Notes: generated by a model not told the origin, from the letters alone. Shown: positions 17,383 to 28,104, numbered from the stretch's first letter. The stretch: 64,000 bases of DNA from Halomonas sp. Y3 (GCF_024137965.1 NZ_CP099975.1:2542001-2606000), one strand, 5' to 3'. Numbers and translations are program-made.

Positions 17383-18807
17383 TCAGAAGGTGGAGAGCCC
17401 GGTGGCCTCCATGATGCGGTAGCGCAGGCCCTGCCAGACGCTGGCGTCATCAAAGGCCGCAAAGGGCTCACTGGTGGTGCGCTCGGGAGAGCTCGCCCAG
17501 CGCCGCTCGAAGAAGGCAGTGGCCTGCTCGAGGGCCGGGGTGTCGGGAGGGCCCAGGAGCCGGACGCTGCTTTCCAGGTTGAGGTCATCCAGGTTGCGCC
17601 GGGTAAAGTTGGCCGAGCCGAGGATCAGCTCAGTCTCGCCGCCGTCTGCCGGACGGCGCAGCAGCAGCTTGCTGTGGCACTGCTCCCCCCGGGTGGCGCA
17701 CCAGCGCACCGCGATGCCAGCGGCGACGAGTTCGCGTCCCACCGGCCGGTTGGGAATGCCGCCCTTCTCCAGGCCGAAGGCATCCCGGTTGGGGTCGAGC
17801 AGGGCGCGAACCCGTACGCCGCGCCGGCTGGCCGCCTGAAGCGCCTCGATCACGCCACGATGGGCGAGGTAGAAGACCACCAGGTCCAGGCGATCCCCCT
17901 CCTGGCAGGCCTCGATCGCCGCCAGCAGCACCTTGCGAATCGCCGCCTCGGTCAAGAGCTGCAGGCGCAGGTTGCCTGCTACCGGGGCCGGGTCGGGCGG
18001 CATCGGCCCGGGCAAGTTGATGCCCGACCAGCTCGCCACCGCCCGCTCCGAGGCCAGCAGGTCGAGGGCCGCCTCTCCGCCGAAGCGCAGCGCCACGTTG
18101 CCGTGCAGGCTGCTGGCGTCATGGGGGTTCGCCGAGGTCACCAGGCCGGCCCACCCCTCGCCCTCGTCCACCACCAGGGTCTTGCGATGGTTGGCATTGA
18201 AGTTGAGCATCGCCAGATAGCTGCGCAGCGTCACCCGGCCCGGTCCCAGGGCGTTGGGTAGCCAGCCCCGCTCGGGGCGATTGCCCAACCAGCGCGGGCC
18301 CAGGTGCCAGAGCCCCGACCAGAGCGGGTTGGAGGCGCGCAGGCGGTTGAGGTCGGTCAGCACCACGACGATCCCCGCCCGTCGCAGGGCCTCCAGATGG
18401 TCGAGCTCGAGCCCGCCGTAGAGGGTATTGAGGGGGTCGGTGATCACCACCGCCTCCAGTTCGGGGTAGCGGCGCTTCTGTGCCACCAGGGCGGCACTCA
18501 GCTCCGCCGATAGCGGACGCAGGCCGTCACCCCCGACGCCGGCGGTGAAGTCGTTGAAGAGAAACACGTCGAGTACCACCAGGCGCCGGGCCTGGTCGAT
18601 CATCGCCAGCATCTCGTCGAAGATGGCCTGATCGAGATGGCGCCTCCCCCGTGCATCGAACCAGGTTTCGTCGCTCAGGAAGCGAACCTCGTCGACGGCT
18701 CTCACCGGCCAGGCCGCGCCCACGCGCCTCGGCAGCGGCTTGCAGCGCTGCCAGGCCCCCATGGCAACCCAGCCCGTCAGCAGCAGTGCCATCAGCCAAG
18801 GCCACAT
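17383..18807 (-). CDS. Phospholipase D/cardiolipin synthase-like protein
   Basis: 474 residues beginning with a hydrophobic anchor or signal (WPWLMALLLTGWVAMGAW). Two phospholipase D HKD-type motifs are visible: NHRKTLVVDE, with SANPHD after it, near residue 205, and CHSKLLLRR with LGSANFTRRNLDD near residue 380. The pair forms one active site that transfers phosphatidyl groups or hydrolyses phosphodiesters. The order resembles cardiolipin synthase, but the N-terminal double helix is missing, so a periplasmic PLD-like role is also possible. It is monocistronic and converges on the YihY gene. Confidence 0.82.
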   Translation of the reverse strand: MWPWLMALLLTGWVAMGAWQRCKPLPRRVGAAWPVRAVDEVRFLSDETWFDARGRRHLDQAIFDEMLAMIDQARRLVVLDVFLFNDFTAGVGGDGLRPLSAELSAALVAQKRRYPELEAVVITDPLNTLYGGLELDHLEALRRAGIVVVLTDLNRLRASNPLWSGLWHLGPRWLGNRPERGWLPNALGPGRVTLRSYLAMLNFNANHRKTLVVDEGEGWAGLVTSANPHDASSLHGNVALRFGGEAALDLLASERAVASWSGINLPGPMPPDPAPVAGNLRLQLLTEAAIRKVLLAAIEACQEGDRLDLVVFYLAHRGVIEALQAASRRGVRVRALLDPNRDAFGLEKGGIPNRPVGRELVAAGIAVRWCATRGEQCHSKLLLRRPADGGETELILGSANFTRRNLDDLNLESSVRLLGPPDTPALEQATAFFERRWASSPERTTSEPFAAFDDASVWQGLRYRIMEATGLSTF

Positions 18808-18918
18808 GCGTCGCCCCTCCCCCTGTCCCTTGCCGGCACTCCGCTGCCCTCATGGTGCGGCGCCGACACCCGGCGCCTGACGGCATCCACCAGGTATCGG
18901 CACGCCATTGGACCAAAG

Positions 18919-18934
18919 TTTACGTTTACGTAAA
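18919..18934. promoter_or_regulatory. Palindromic operator candidate
   Basis: Exact dyad TTTACGT-TT-ACGTAAA, also readable as a direct TTTACG repeat, 112 bases upstream of the PLD gene start. The pattern resembles operators I recall for MerR-type regulators of acyl-CoA or branched-chain amino acid use (LiuR), but the neighbouring genes do not support that pathway, so the regulator is unknown. Confidence 0.4.
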
Positions 18935-19150
18935 GACCGGCCGGCGACACCTCAGTGTCAACAACCTTGGCGTCATATCCCGCCCATTTCGCGACTCTTT
19001 GGCCTCTTTTCGCCACAAGAGCAAAATATTGTCGACAGTCACGCGATCGCCAGCCGGCCCGGGCTCGTTACAAGGTCGAATGTTCCTGGCCCGCTACGCC
19101 AAGTAAAAACGCCACAGCCAATAACAACAATAGATAAGCGAGGAATGTCC

Positions 19151-19171
19151 ATGAACAACCAGAACCGCTAG
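19151..19171 (+). CDS. Six-residue leader peptide MNNQNR before the permease
   Basis: ATG at 19151 has GAGGA about six bases upstream and is followed by six sense codons and TAG. The stop overlaps the GAGG ribosome site of the GTG-started permease gene at 19183. Such a short frame could couple or time translation of the permease. It may also be accidental. Confidence 0.35.
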   Translation: MNNQNR

Positions 19172-19182
19172 AGGTTATCGAC

Positions 19183-20598
19183 GTGCTACTGAAACGTAAG
19201 TATGGTGAGGAACAACCCTACTGGCCGGTGGGACCCTTCAAGGTTCGCCTCCCCTTCATCCACTTCCCCTGGGCCATCCCGGAAACCATCCAGGCCCTGG
19301 TGATGTTCGTCATCTCCCTGGGCATGATTCCGCTGCTGGAGCAGTATCTCGGCATACCCTACGAGGTAGCGCTGGCCTTTGTCGTGGTCTGTGGCATCGG
19401 CTTCATCCTACCGCCGCTGCTCGGCATTCCCTTCATCGCCGGCTGGATCACGCCCGCGATCCCGGTGGTGCTGCTGTTTATCGGCGACTTCGAACCTGGC
19501 CCCGAGGCGCTCAAGGCGATGGTCGCCCTGCAGCTCATGGTCACCGCCATCTTCTTGTTCATGGCCGTCACTCGCCTCGGCACCAAGCTGGTCAACAACG
19601 TTCCCGACTCCATCAAGGCAGGGATCCTGCTGGGCGCCGGCATCGCCGCCATCAGCGGCGAGATCAGCGCCGGCGGCCGGCTCTACAACACCCCCATCTC
19701 GCTCGGCATCGGCGGCCTGATCACTCTCTACGTGCTCTTCTCGCTCTCCTTCCGGGACCTGGCCGAGAAGTATCGCTGGGCGCGTAACATCGTTGCCTAC
19801 GGCATGGTGCCGGGCATGCTGATCACCATGGCCATCGGCTGGAGCGTGGGCGAGTACCCGCTGCCCGAGGTCGAGTGGGGCATCGCCATTCCCGACTTCG
19901 CCGGCATCTGGGCCTACCTGCCCTTCTCCATCGGCGCCCCGGGCATCGAGCTGATGATCGCCGCCATCCCCACCGCGATCATCGCCTACATCATCGCCTT
20001 CGGCGATATCATCGTGGGTCAGACCCTGCTCAAGCGCGTCGACCACCTGCGTCCCGACGAGAAGATCGAGGTCAACGTCGACCGCGTGCACCTGATCACC
20101 GGCCTGCGCAACCTGATGCACTCCCTGCTGGCGCCCTATCCGGGCCTGGCTGGCCCGCTCTTCACCGGCGCCATGGCCACCGTCACCGAGCGCTACCGCT
20201 ATGGCCGCAAGGCCATGGAGAGCATCTACTCCGGCACCTCGGTGTTCTGGATCGTCGGCTTCTTCGCCCTCTTCCTGCTGCCGCTGGTCACCGCCTTCCG
20301 CCCGGTGCTGCCCATCGCCCTCTCCATCACCCTGCTGATCACCGGCTACCTCTGCATCGCGGTGGCCGTGGAGCAGATCCACAACGCCACCGCCATGGGC
20401 GTGGCGGGGATCATGGGTGTGGTACTCGCCACCCACGGCGCCGCCTGGGGCCTGGGCATCGGCCTGATCCTCTACTTCCTGATCGAGCATCGCGCCCGCA
20501 GCGTGCGCGACGCCGAGCATGAAGAGCCGATTCATGTGGAGGATGACATGGTGGTGGAGCAGGACGACGGCCGCGACGCCGAGCCCGCCACCCGCTGA
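19183..20598 (+). CDS. Solute carrier family 23 / NCS2-type permease (xanthine/uracil-like)
   Basis: Inner-membrane transporter of 471 residues with 12-14 hydrophobic segments. The overall pattern (GIPFIAGWITPAIPVVL, VAVEQIHNATAMGVAGIMGV) fits the nucleobase-ascorbate NCS2/SLC23 group, but it is a divergent member and the substrate cannot be read from the sequence. The start is GTG with GAGG eight bases upstream; no in-frame ATG fits. The C-terminal 40 residues are acidic and cytosolic. It is preceded by a six-codon leader frame and followed by a strong terminator. Confidence 0.72.
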   Translation: MLLKRKYGEEQPYWPVGPFKVRLPFIHFPWAIPETIQALVMFVISLGMIPLLEQYLGIPYEVALAFVVVCGIGFILPPLLGIPFIAGWITPAIPVVLLFIGDFEPGPEALKAMVALQLMVTAIFLFMAVTRLGTKLVNNVPDSIKAGILLGAGIAAISGEISAGGRLYNTPISLGIGGLITLYVLFSLSFRDLAEKYRWARNIVAYGMVPGMLITMAIGWSVGEYPLPEVEWGIAIPDFAGIWAYLPFSIGAPGIELMIAAIPTAIIAYIIAFGDIIVGQTLLKRVDHLRPDEKIEVNVDRVHLITGLRNLMHSLLAPYPGLAGPLFTGAMATVTERYRYGRKAMESIYSGTSVFWIVGFFALFLLPLVTAFRPVLPIALSITLLITGYLCIAVAVEQIHNATAMGVAGIMGVVLATHGAAWGLGIGLILYFLIEHRARSVRDAEHEEPIHVEDDMVVEQDDGRDAEPATR

Positions 20599-20633
20599 GC
20601 CAGCGCCCCACGGGGCGGCACAAGGCCAAGGTC

Positions 20634-20662
20634 AGAAGGGCCGCCCGGTGGGCGGCCCTTCT
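20634..20662. terminator. Bidirectional terminator between the permease and gdpD
   Basis: Perfect 13-bp stem (20634-20646 and 20650-20662) with a GGT loop, in the 78-base gap between two convergent genes. Confidence 0.7.
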
Positions 20663-20676
20663 GCGTGGGCGGCTGC

Positions 20677-21435
20677 TCACGCCTCGGGAGGCAGGTGGCC
20701 CAGGAAACGAGTGGGATCATCGCTGATCGCGCTGTTCACTCCCCAGCCCCACTGGTGGGCGAAGGCCGCCGGGTCGTTGGCCGTGTAGCAGAGCAGCGGG
20801 TAGCCGGCCGCCCGCACGGCACGCGCAGTGCGCTCGGTGAGGCGCGTCCAGTCGGCGTGGACGCTGAACGCCTCGAGGGCCTCGCAGCGGTGCTGCCAAT
20901 CGCTGGTCACCCCCTCGAACAGCACGCCCAGGGCCAGCCGCTTCGCCGGCGCCATATCACGGGCGGCGTCCAGCGCCCCGGCGTGGAAGGAGGAGACGAT
21001 CAGCCGCTCCGGTGGCAGCGCCTCCATGGCAGCAGGGACCGCCTCCTCCACCAGCGCGGCGGCGCTGCGGCCGCGGTTGACCTTGAGCTCCAGGTTGAGC
21101 CCGAGCCCCAGGCCATCGACCAGCGCCAGCATCTCCGAGAGGGTCGCCATGCGCTCGCCTCGGTACTCGTCGCCGAACCAGGCGCCCACGTCAAGTCGAC
21201 GGGCACCGGGCAGGTCCAGATCGGCGAGCCTCGCCCGCCCGTCGGAGCAGCGCTTGACCGTGGCGTCGTGCCAGATCACCGGCGTGCCGTCTCCCAGCAG
21301 CTGGACATCCAGCTCGACCCAGGTACAGCCCGCCGCCTGGGCGGCGCGCACCGCGGCCAGGGTGTTCTCGGGGGCCCTGGCGGAGAGGCCGCGATGGGCA
21401 AGCAGGCGTGGCAGGGTAATCTCCGGATGGCGCAT
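20677..21435 (-). CDS. ugpQ: Glycerophosphodiester phosphodiesterase
   Basis: Hydrolyses glycerophosphodiesters to glycerol-3-phosphate and an alcohol; 252 residues, the size of the cytosolic UgpQ type. The GDPD catalytic HRG (LLAHRGLSARAPENT), the metal-binding ELDVQL with IWHD, and the NLELK block are intact. No signal peptide is present. It is convergent with the permease gene and divergent from the unknown gene at 21560. Confidence 0.9.
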   Translation of the reverse strand: MRHPEITLPRLLAHRGLSARAPENTLAAVRAAQAAGCTWVELDVQLLGDGTPVIWHDATVKRCSDGRARLADLDLPGARRLDVGAWFGDEYRGERMATLSEMLALVDGLGLGLNLELKVNRGRSAAALVEEAVPAAMEALPPERLIVSSFHAGALDAARDMAPAKRLALGVLFEGVTSDWQHRCEALEAFSVHADWTRLTERTARAVRAAGYPLLCYTANDPAAFAHQWGWGVNSAISDDPTRFLGHLPPEA

Positions 21436-21515
21436 GGCGTCTCGACTCCTTGAGGATCATGGCCGCCAGCATAGCGGGATGCGGGGGACCGTGACAGGGC
21501 CCCGAGGCGCTGGAG

Positions 21516-21521
21516 TATGCT
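21516..21521 (+). promoter_or_regulatory. -10-like box upstream of the unknown gene
   Basis: TATGCT, 39 bases before the start at 21560. The surrounding GCTAGGCTTC stretch also occurs upstream of dciA (about 56860), which suggests a recurrent promoter context. Confidence 0.35.
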
Positions 21522-21559
21522 AGGCTTCGCGCCAGCCAATCTAGAGAGTGGAGAGCACG

Positions 21560-22114
21560 ATGAAGGTGGTGAGTCTCGAGCCCGGCGCCCGGCAAGATGC
21601 CTGGCTGGCGCGGCTATGTGCGGCGGTCCATGGCACCCAGGCAGGGCTGGCTCCGCTGGTGGCCTTCAGCGGTATCCGCCACCTGCTGTTTCCCGTCGAG
21701 GCGGCGCGCCTCTGGGCACTGGAGGATGACCGGGGCCGCCCCCTGGCGCTGGCGCTGCTGGTCATGGACGAGAGCGGCGAGGGCATGGCCGTGACCCTCG
21801 CCGCTACCTTCGGCGAGAGTCGCGAGCCCCTGCGCCGGCTGCTCCACGACCTGGCCCTGAAGGCGCCGCTCTGCATCACCCCAAACGAGACCCTGGATGA
21901 GGCCTTCCTGCGGGAGTGCGGCATCACTCGCTGGGTGGAGAACGACCGGGGGGAGCGGGTCGGCCTCGCCTTCCAGCACCCCGCCGCGCTCTCCGGCCGG
22001 CTGACGCCACCGCTCGCCTTCGATGAGCAGGCGGTGCTGCGCCGCTTCAAGCAGGAGCGGGCCTTCTTCGAGGCGGAGCGGCAGGCCTTCGTCGACGGGC
22101 TCGGGACCGGCTGA
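21560..22114 (+). CDS. Conserved hypothetical protein
   Basis: 184 residues, no signal peptide, no membrane segment and no motif I recognise. Alternating hydrophobic strands and helices (LWALEDDRGRPLALALLVMD, GMAVTLAATFGE) give the impression of an acetyltransferase-like fold, but the glycine-rich acetyl-CoA loop is not evident. The start at 21560 is chosen over 21548 because of the upstream GGAGAG. It precedes the quinone oxidoreductase gene by 100 bases and may share its transcript. Confidence 0.65.
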   Translation: MKVVSLEPGARQDAWLARLCAAVHGTQAGLAPLVAFSGIRHLLFPVEAARLWALEDDRGRPLALALLVMDESGEGMAVTLAATFGESREPLRRLLHDLALKAPLCITPNETLDEAFLRECGITRWVENDRGERVGLAFQHPAALSGRLTPPLAFDEQAVLRRFKQERAFFEAERQAFVDGLGTG

Positions 22115-22214
22115 ACCCGCCGAGGGAGCCAGCGACTTGACCGGCCGGACGTTCGGCGTTTGGATGGCTCTCTGTCCCCACGGCTTTCCACTCCCATTAC
22201 AAGGACCTGACACC

Positions 22215-23192
22215 ATGGCCAAGCGTATCCAGTTTGCCCGCACCGGCGGCTCCGAGGTGCTTGAGCTCGTCGATGTCTCCCCCGCCGAGCCCGGCCCCGG
22301 CGAGGTGCGAATCGCCAACCGCGCCATCGGCCTCAACTTCATCGACATCTACTTCCGCACCGGCCTCTACCCCGCCCCGTCGCTGCCCTCCGGTCTCGGC
22401 ACCGAGGGCGCCGGCGTGGTCGAGGCGGTGGGTGAAGGGGTCAGCCACCTCGCGCCCGGCGACCGCGTCGCCTACGCCCAGGGGCCGCTGGGCGCCTATG
22501 CCGAGCAGCACACCCTGCCCGCCGACAAGGTAGTCAAGCTGCCCGAATCCATCGACTTCGAGACCGCCGCGGCCAGCATGCTCAAGGGGCTGACGGTGCA
22601 GTACCTGATGCGCCAGACCTTTGCGCTCAAGGGCGGCGAGACCATCCTGTGGCACGCCGCCGCCGGCGGCGTGGGCTCCATCGCCTGCCAGTGGGCGCGG
22701 GCGCTCGGCGTCAGGCTGATCGGCACCGTCAGCTCCCCGGAGAAGGCGGCCCTTGCCGAGAAGAACGGCGCCTGGGCCACCATCGACTACACCAGGGAGA
22801 ACGTGGTCGAGCGGGTGCGCGAACTCACCGACGGCGCCATGTGCGACGTGGTCTACGACTCGGTGGGCAAGGACACCTGGGAGACCTCCCTCGACTGCCT
22901 CAAGCCGCGCTCGCTGATGGTCAGCTTCGGCAACGCCTCCGGCGCGGTCGACGGGGTCAACCTGGGCATCCTCAACCAGAAGGGGTCGCAGTTCGTCACC
23001 CGTCCCAGCCTCAACGGCTATGCCGACACCCCCGAGCGGCTGCAGATGATGGCCGACGAGCTCTTTGCCATGCTCGAAAGCGGCAAGCTCAAGGTCGATA
23101 TCTCCCACCGCTACCCGCTGGCGGAAGCCGGACAGGCTCAGGACGCCCTGCAGGGCCGCCAGACCACCGGCTCCACCATCCTGCTGCCCTGA
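22215..23192 (+). CDS. qorA: NADPH:quinone oxidoreductase
   Basis: Zinc-free medium-chain dehydrogenase that reduces quinones with NADPH; 325 residues, matching E. coli QorA in length. The N-terminal GroES-like domain carries FIDIYFRTGLYP and GTEGAGVVEAVGEGV. The Rossmann domain has AAAGGVGSIACQWA, and the Tyr-rich VVYDSVGKDTW block follows. The ATG at 22215 gives the canonical MAKRIQF start; the frame upstream belongs to the preceding gene in another phase. A very long terminator follows. Confidence 0.92.
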   Translation: MAKRIQFARTGGSEVLELVDVSPAEPGPGEVRIANRAIGLNFIDIYFRTGLYPAPSLPSGLGTEGAGVVEAVGEGVSHLAPGDRVAYAQGPLGAYAEQHTLPADKVVKLPESIDFETAAASMLKGLTVQYLMRQTFALKGGETILWHAAAGGVGSIACQWARALGVRLIGTVSSPEKAALAEKNGAWATIDYTRENVVERVRELTDGAMCDVVYDSVGKDTWETSLDCLKPRSLMVSFGNASGAVDGVNLGILNQKGSQFVTRPSLNGYADTPERLQMMADELFAMLESGKLKVDISHRYPLAEAGQAQDALQGRQTTGSTILLP

Positions 23193-23203
23193 TCTCCCCT
23201 GCC

Positions 23204-23248
23204 CCCCAAGCAGAACGCCCGGCCACTGGCCGGGCGTTCTGCTTGGGG
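23204..23248. terminator. Bidirectional terminator between qorA and the urease operon
   Basis: A 21-bp perfect stem (23204-23224 and 23228-23248) with an ACT loop. It separates two convergent transcription units and also ends the long minus-strand urease unit. Confidence 0.8.
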
Positions 23249-23260
23249 CGACGCCGACAT

Positions 23261-23500
23261 TCAGCGCTGACGCTGCAGCCGTCGCTGGCGAAGGACACGC
23301 CGCAGCAGCAGGGCCAGCCCGGTCACGCCCAGCACGGCGAAGGCGCCCGCCAGCAGCAGCAGCGGGCTGCCGGTATGGGCATGGACATCGGGGGCGCCGT
23401 GGCCCGGGTGAGCCAGTGCCGAGCCGGCCCCAAGCATCAGGCCGGTGGCCGCGGCAGCCGCAGCGGCGCGTTTCGAGAGAGACATCGAGAGTAAGGTCAT
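23261..23500 (-). CDS. Small His-rich membrane protein at the end of the urease operon (HupE/UreJ-like N-terminus)
   Basis: 79 residues. A signal peptide ends in SALA, so the predicted mature N-terminus is HPGHGAPDVHAH. One transmembrane segment (LLLLAGAFAVLGVTGLALLL) and a basic tail RRVLRQRRLQRQR follow. The HPGHG start after a signal peptide is what I expect for HupE/UreJ nickel permeases, but the other five helices of that family are missing. AAGGAG lies eight bases before the ATG. Its place as the last gene after ureG suggests a metal-related role, which is inference. Confidence 0.65.
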   Translation of the reverse strand: MTLLSMSLSKRAAAAAAATGLMLGAGSALAHPGHGAPDVHAHTGSPLLLLAGAFAVLGVTGLALLLRRVLRQRRLQRQR

Positions 23501-23547
23501 GGTGGCGATCTCCTTGCCGGTGTGTCGAGTCGGTATGGGGGAGTGAA

Positions 23548-24183
<636 letters not shown>

Positions 24184-24295
24184 GTCGTGTCTCCTCTCGT
24201 ACTCTTTCGTCGTCATCCTGTCGGCACGGGCGACTCACTGGACTCACCACGCCACGCGACCGAAACCCTGGCACCCCGGCCGGACTCCCGCGGTC

Positions 24296-24350
24296 GGAAA
24301 GACGGCACATCCCTGTACCGACTTTCCTAAATCTTCATCCCTGAAGATTT
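24296..24350. repeat. Twin TCCC-loop structured repeat, copy C (ureF-ureG gap)
   Basis: Two adjacent hairpins, each with a TCCC loop. The first has GGAAAG/CTTTCC outer arms (24296-24301, 24322-24327) and ACA/TGT inner arms. The second has perfect 9-bp arms AAATCTTCA/TGAAGATTT (24329-24337, 24342-24350). Sequence identity to copies A and B is low outside the loops, but the plan is the same. Confidence 0.5.
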
Positions 24351-24429
24351 CCCGCGTCGCTTCGTCCGGTGTACCAGCGGCCGCGCGAGGTGGCTTCGCC
24401 AGTAATCGCCCTGCCGTCCTGTCTTGGCG

Positions 24430-25152
24430 CTAACTTCTGAAAAGTCGCGAATACTGGGTCTCGTGCAGGGCGCTGGCCAGGGCCAGGCCGGGCAGCGCCG
24501 GGCCGAGGGCGTCGTCGGGGAGCGCCAGGGCCTCGTCCACCGCGGCGACCAGCGCCGGGCGCAGCCGCTCGACGAGGCGCTGGGCGGCGGTGTGGCCCAG
24601 GGGCAGCGCCTTGCAGGCCACCGCCAGCTGGTTCTCCAGCCAGGCCCAGGCGAAGCCGAGCAGCGCCGGGCGCACCGCAATGCCGCGCCTCCCGGCCGCC
24701 CAGGCAAACAGCGTCACATAGCCCGCCCCTTCCGGGAGCTCCGGCCCATGACGTGAAACATCAGGGGGCAGCAGCGCCAGGCTGCCCAGCAGGCGCTTGA
24801 GCGAGGCCCCGAGCCGCGCATCCTCGGCGGCGAGCTCCGCGGTCTCGCGGTTGGCGGCAAGCCAGGCGTCCCACTCGGCCACCGCCTCGCCGTCACCCTC
24901 TGACCAGGCGGCGTGCAGGCGCGCCAGCGCCGGCAGCTCGCAGCGGGTCAGGCCATCCTCGAGCACCCCTTCGAGCCAGTCGCCGAGGCTCGCCTCGTCG
25001 CTCACCCAGCCCAGCTCGAAGGCGCTCTCGAGCCCCTGGGAGAAGGCGAAGGCGCCGATGGGCAGCGCCGGGCTGACCAGCTGGAGTAGCCCGAGCAGGG
25101 CCAGGTCATCGCCTGGCGCCCTCTCCACCGGGGCCTCCGGCTCAGTGGGCAT
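24430..25152 (-). CDS. ureF: Urease accessory protein UreF
   Basis: All-helical protein that binds UreD and acts as the gatekeeper for nickel transfer from UreG; 240 residues. The blocks LLQLVSPALPIGAFAFSQGLE and AFAWAWLENQ are typical. The start at 25152 lies 11 bases inside the end of ureE, with no separate ribosome site, so translation is probably coupled. The open frame continues far upstream through the ureE His-tail in another phase; that extension is not part of the protein. Confidence 0.93.
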   Translation of the reverse strand: MPTEPEAPVERAPGDDLALLGLLQLVSPALPIGAFAFSQGLESAFELGWVSDEASLGDWLEGVLEDGLTRCELPALARLHAAWSEGDGEAVAEWDAWLAANRETAELAAEDARLGASLKRLLGSLALLPPDVSRHGPELPEGAGYVTLFAWAAGRRGIAVRPALLGFAWAWLENQLAVACKALPLGHTAAQRLVERLRPALVAAVDEALALPDDALGPALPGLALASALHETQYSRLFRS

Positions 25153-25702
25153 GAGAGTGGCCATGTTCGTGCCCATGGTCGTGGTCATGCCCGTTTGACT
25201 GGCTGTGGGAATGGCCGTGCGAGTGGCTGTGAGAGTGACTGTGTGAATGGCCATGCCCGCCCAGCTGCTGGTAGGCGCCGGGCTCCGGGTCGAAGGGGGC
25301 CCGGTGGTGCTCGAGCGTGGCGCCGAGCAGCGTCGCCAGCTCCTCCAGCACATGGTCCGGTGGAAAGCGCACGTATCCCCCCTTCTCGTCCTCGCCCAGG
25401 GCCAGCTGCACATGGCGGTTGCCCAGGTGGTAGGCGAGCCGTGCCAGGGGCAGGCCGGAGGCGATGCGGGCGGTGACCACCGGCTCGTCGGCGGCGCGGA
25501 TGCGCACCACCTCGCCGCCCTCGGCGCGCAGCCCTTCGCCGTCGCGCAGCACCGGCCCGCGGTCGAGGAAGAGCCCGAGGTCGCGGCCGGCGTCGCTTTC
25601 CGCCTTGAGGCGGCCGCGAATACGCAGCTCATAGGGCAGCGTCAGGGTATCGCTGGCCTGGTCCGCCGCGATGGGGCCCAGGCGTTCGGTCAGTTTCAGC
25701 AT
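25142..25702 (-). CDS. ureE: Urease accessory protein UreE with long His-rich tail
   Basis: Dimeric nickel-binding chaperone that passes nickel to UreG; 186 residues. An N-terminal peptide-binding domain (DTLTLPYELRIRGR) is followed by the ferredoxin-like nickel domain (LAYHLGNRHVQLAL with the interface His). The last 38 or so residues contain 17 His alternating with Ser, Gly or Asp, as in Klebsiella UreE, and would store several nickel ions. The final codons overlap the ureF start by 11 bases. Confidence 0.95.
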   Translation of the reverse strand: MLKLTERLGPIAADQASDTLTLPYELRIRGRLKAESDAGRDLGLFLDRGPVLRDGEGLRAEGGEVVRIRAADEPVVTARIASGLPLARLAYHLGNRHVQLALGEDEKGGYVRFPPDHVLEELATLLGATLEHHRAPFDPEPGAYQQLGGHGHSHSHSHSHSHGHSHSQSNGHDHDHGHEHGHSHAH

Positions 25703-25792
25703 TGAACAACCGCTCCTCTGGTGTCTCGAGACGAGCCAGCCCTGGCATCGTCTCGTTAAATTCTGGCTCGGAGCCTATTAGCCGCGGCTAAC

Positions 25793-25903
25793 CCGGCGAC
25801 ACGTCTAGGCGGGGGCGCTGTAAATACGTCCCTGTACGCTACTTTTGCCATCCCTGGCAAAAGACCCCCGCTGCGACCTGTCCCCGGCGCCGCTCACCTT
25901 GGT
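25793..25903. repeat. Twin TCCC-loop structured repeat, copy A (ureC-ureE gap)
   Basis: A 111-base element about 84 percent identical, by eye, to copy B at 33972-34081. Inner hairpins are TACG-TCCC-TGTA (25825-25836) and TTTTGCCA-TCCC-TGGCAAAA (25843-25862). The enclosing stem is GCGGGGG/CCCCCGC, and CCGGCGACA near the left end pairs almost fully with TGTCCCCGG. The matching stem in copy B differs by paired changes. Confidence 0.7.
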
Positions 25904-25926
25904 ATCTACCGCTCGGCGCTAGGCGC

Positions 25927-27626
<1,700 letters not shown>

Positions 27627-27630
<4 letters not shown>

Positions 27631-27947
27631 GATTTGCCTCCTTCCAGCGCACCCATGACCTCGCCGAGGAAGCCGTAGATATGGCGCGTGCCGGCAAAGG
27701 GAATAAGGGTCACCTCCCGGGTCTGCCCCGGCTCGAAGCGGATCGCCGTGCCGGCGGCCACGTCGAGGCGATAGCCACGGGTCGTGTCGCGATCGAAGAC
27801 CAGCGCCGGGTTGGCCTCGGCGAAGTGGTAGTGGGAGCCGATCTGGATCGGCCGGTCGCCGGTATTGGCCACCTCGACGGTGATCCGCTCGCGCCCCTCG
27901 CAGAGCGCGATCTCGCCGTCCTTCAGCTGATATTCGCCAGGAATCAT
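27627..27947 (-). CDS. ureB: Urease subunit beta
   Basis: Small structural subunit of the urease trimer-of-trimers; 106 residues starting MIPGEYQL as usual. The block [13 protein letters not shown] is typical. AAGG lies upstream of the ATG at 27947; a 12-codon extension to 27983 would run into the repeat element and is not supported. It overlaps ureC by four bases. Confidence 0.96.
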
Positions 27948-27985
27948 AAGCGCCTTACCTTTCGTTAATGGCTGCTGCTGCACAG

Positions 27986-28104
27986 CTAAAACTGAGCGAA
28001 CGAAGGCCAGGCAAGGCGGCGAGCGGCAAAAAAGCGGAGTTTACTTTAGTAAATGAGCAATTTTTGTCGCGAAGCCAACACAGCATGGCCAAGTGCAGCC
28101 AGTT

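Larger units (their letters stand above)
18808..19182. other. 375-base non-coding region between the PLD gene and the permease gene
   Basis: It holds the divergent promoters. Visible signals are a 16-base palindrome TTTACGT-TT-ACGTAAA (18919-18934), a GntR-like dyad TTGTCGACAG (19029-19038), and a six-codon leader frame (19151-19171) just before the permease start. The rest shows no convincing coding sequence. Confidence 0.6.

Noticed and set aside
24430..25632. An extended UreF frame of 400 codons
   Set aside because: The upstream part is the ureE gene read in another phase, including its His-tail region; the UreF homology begins after 25152.
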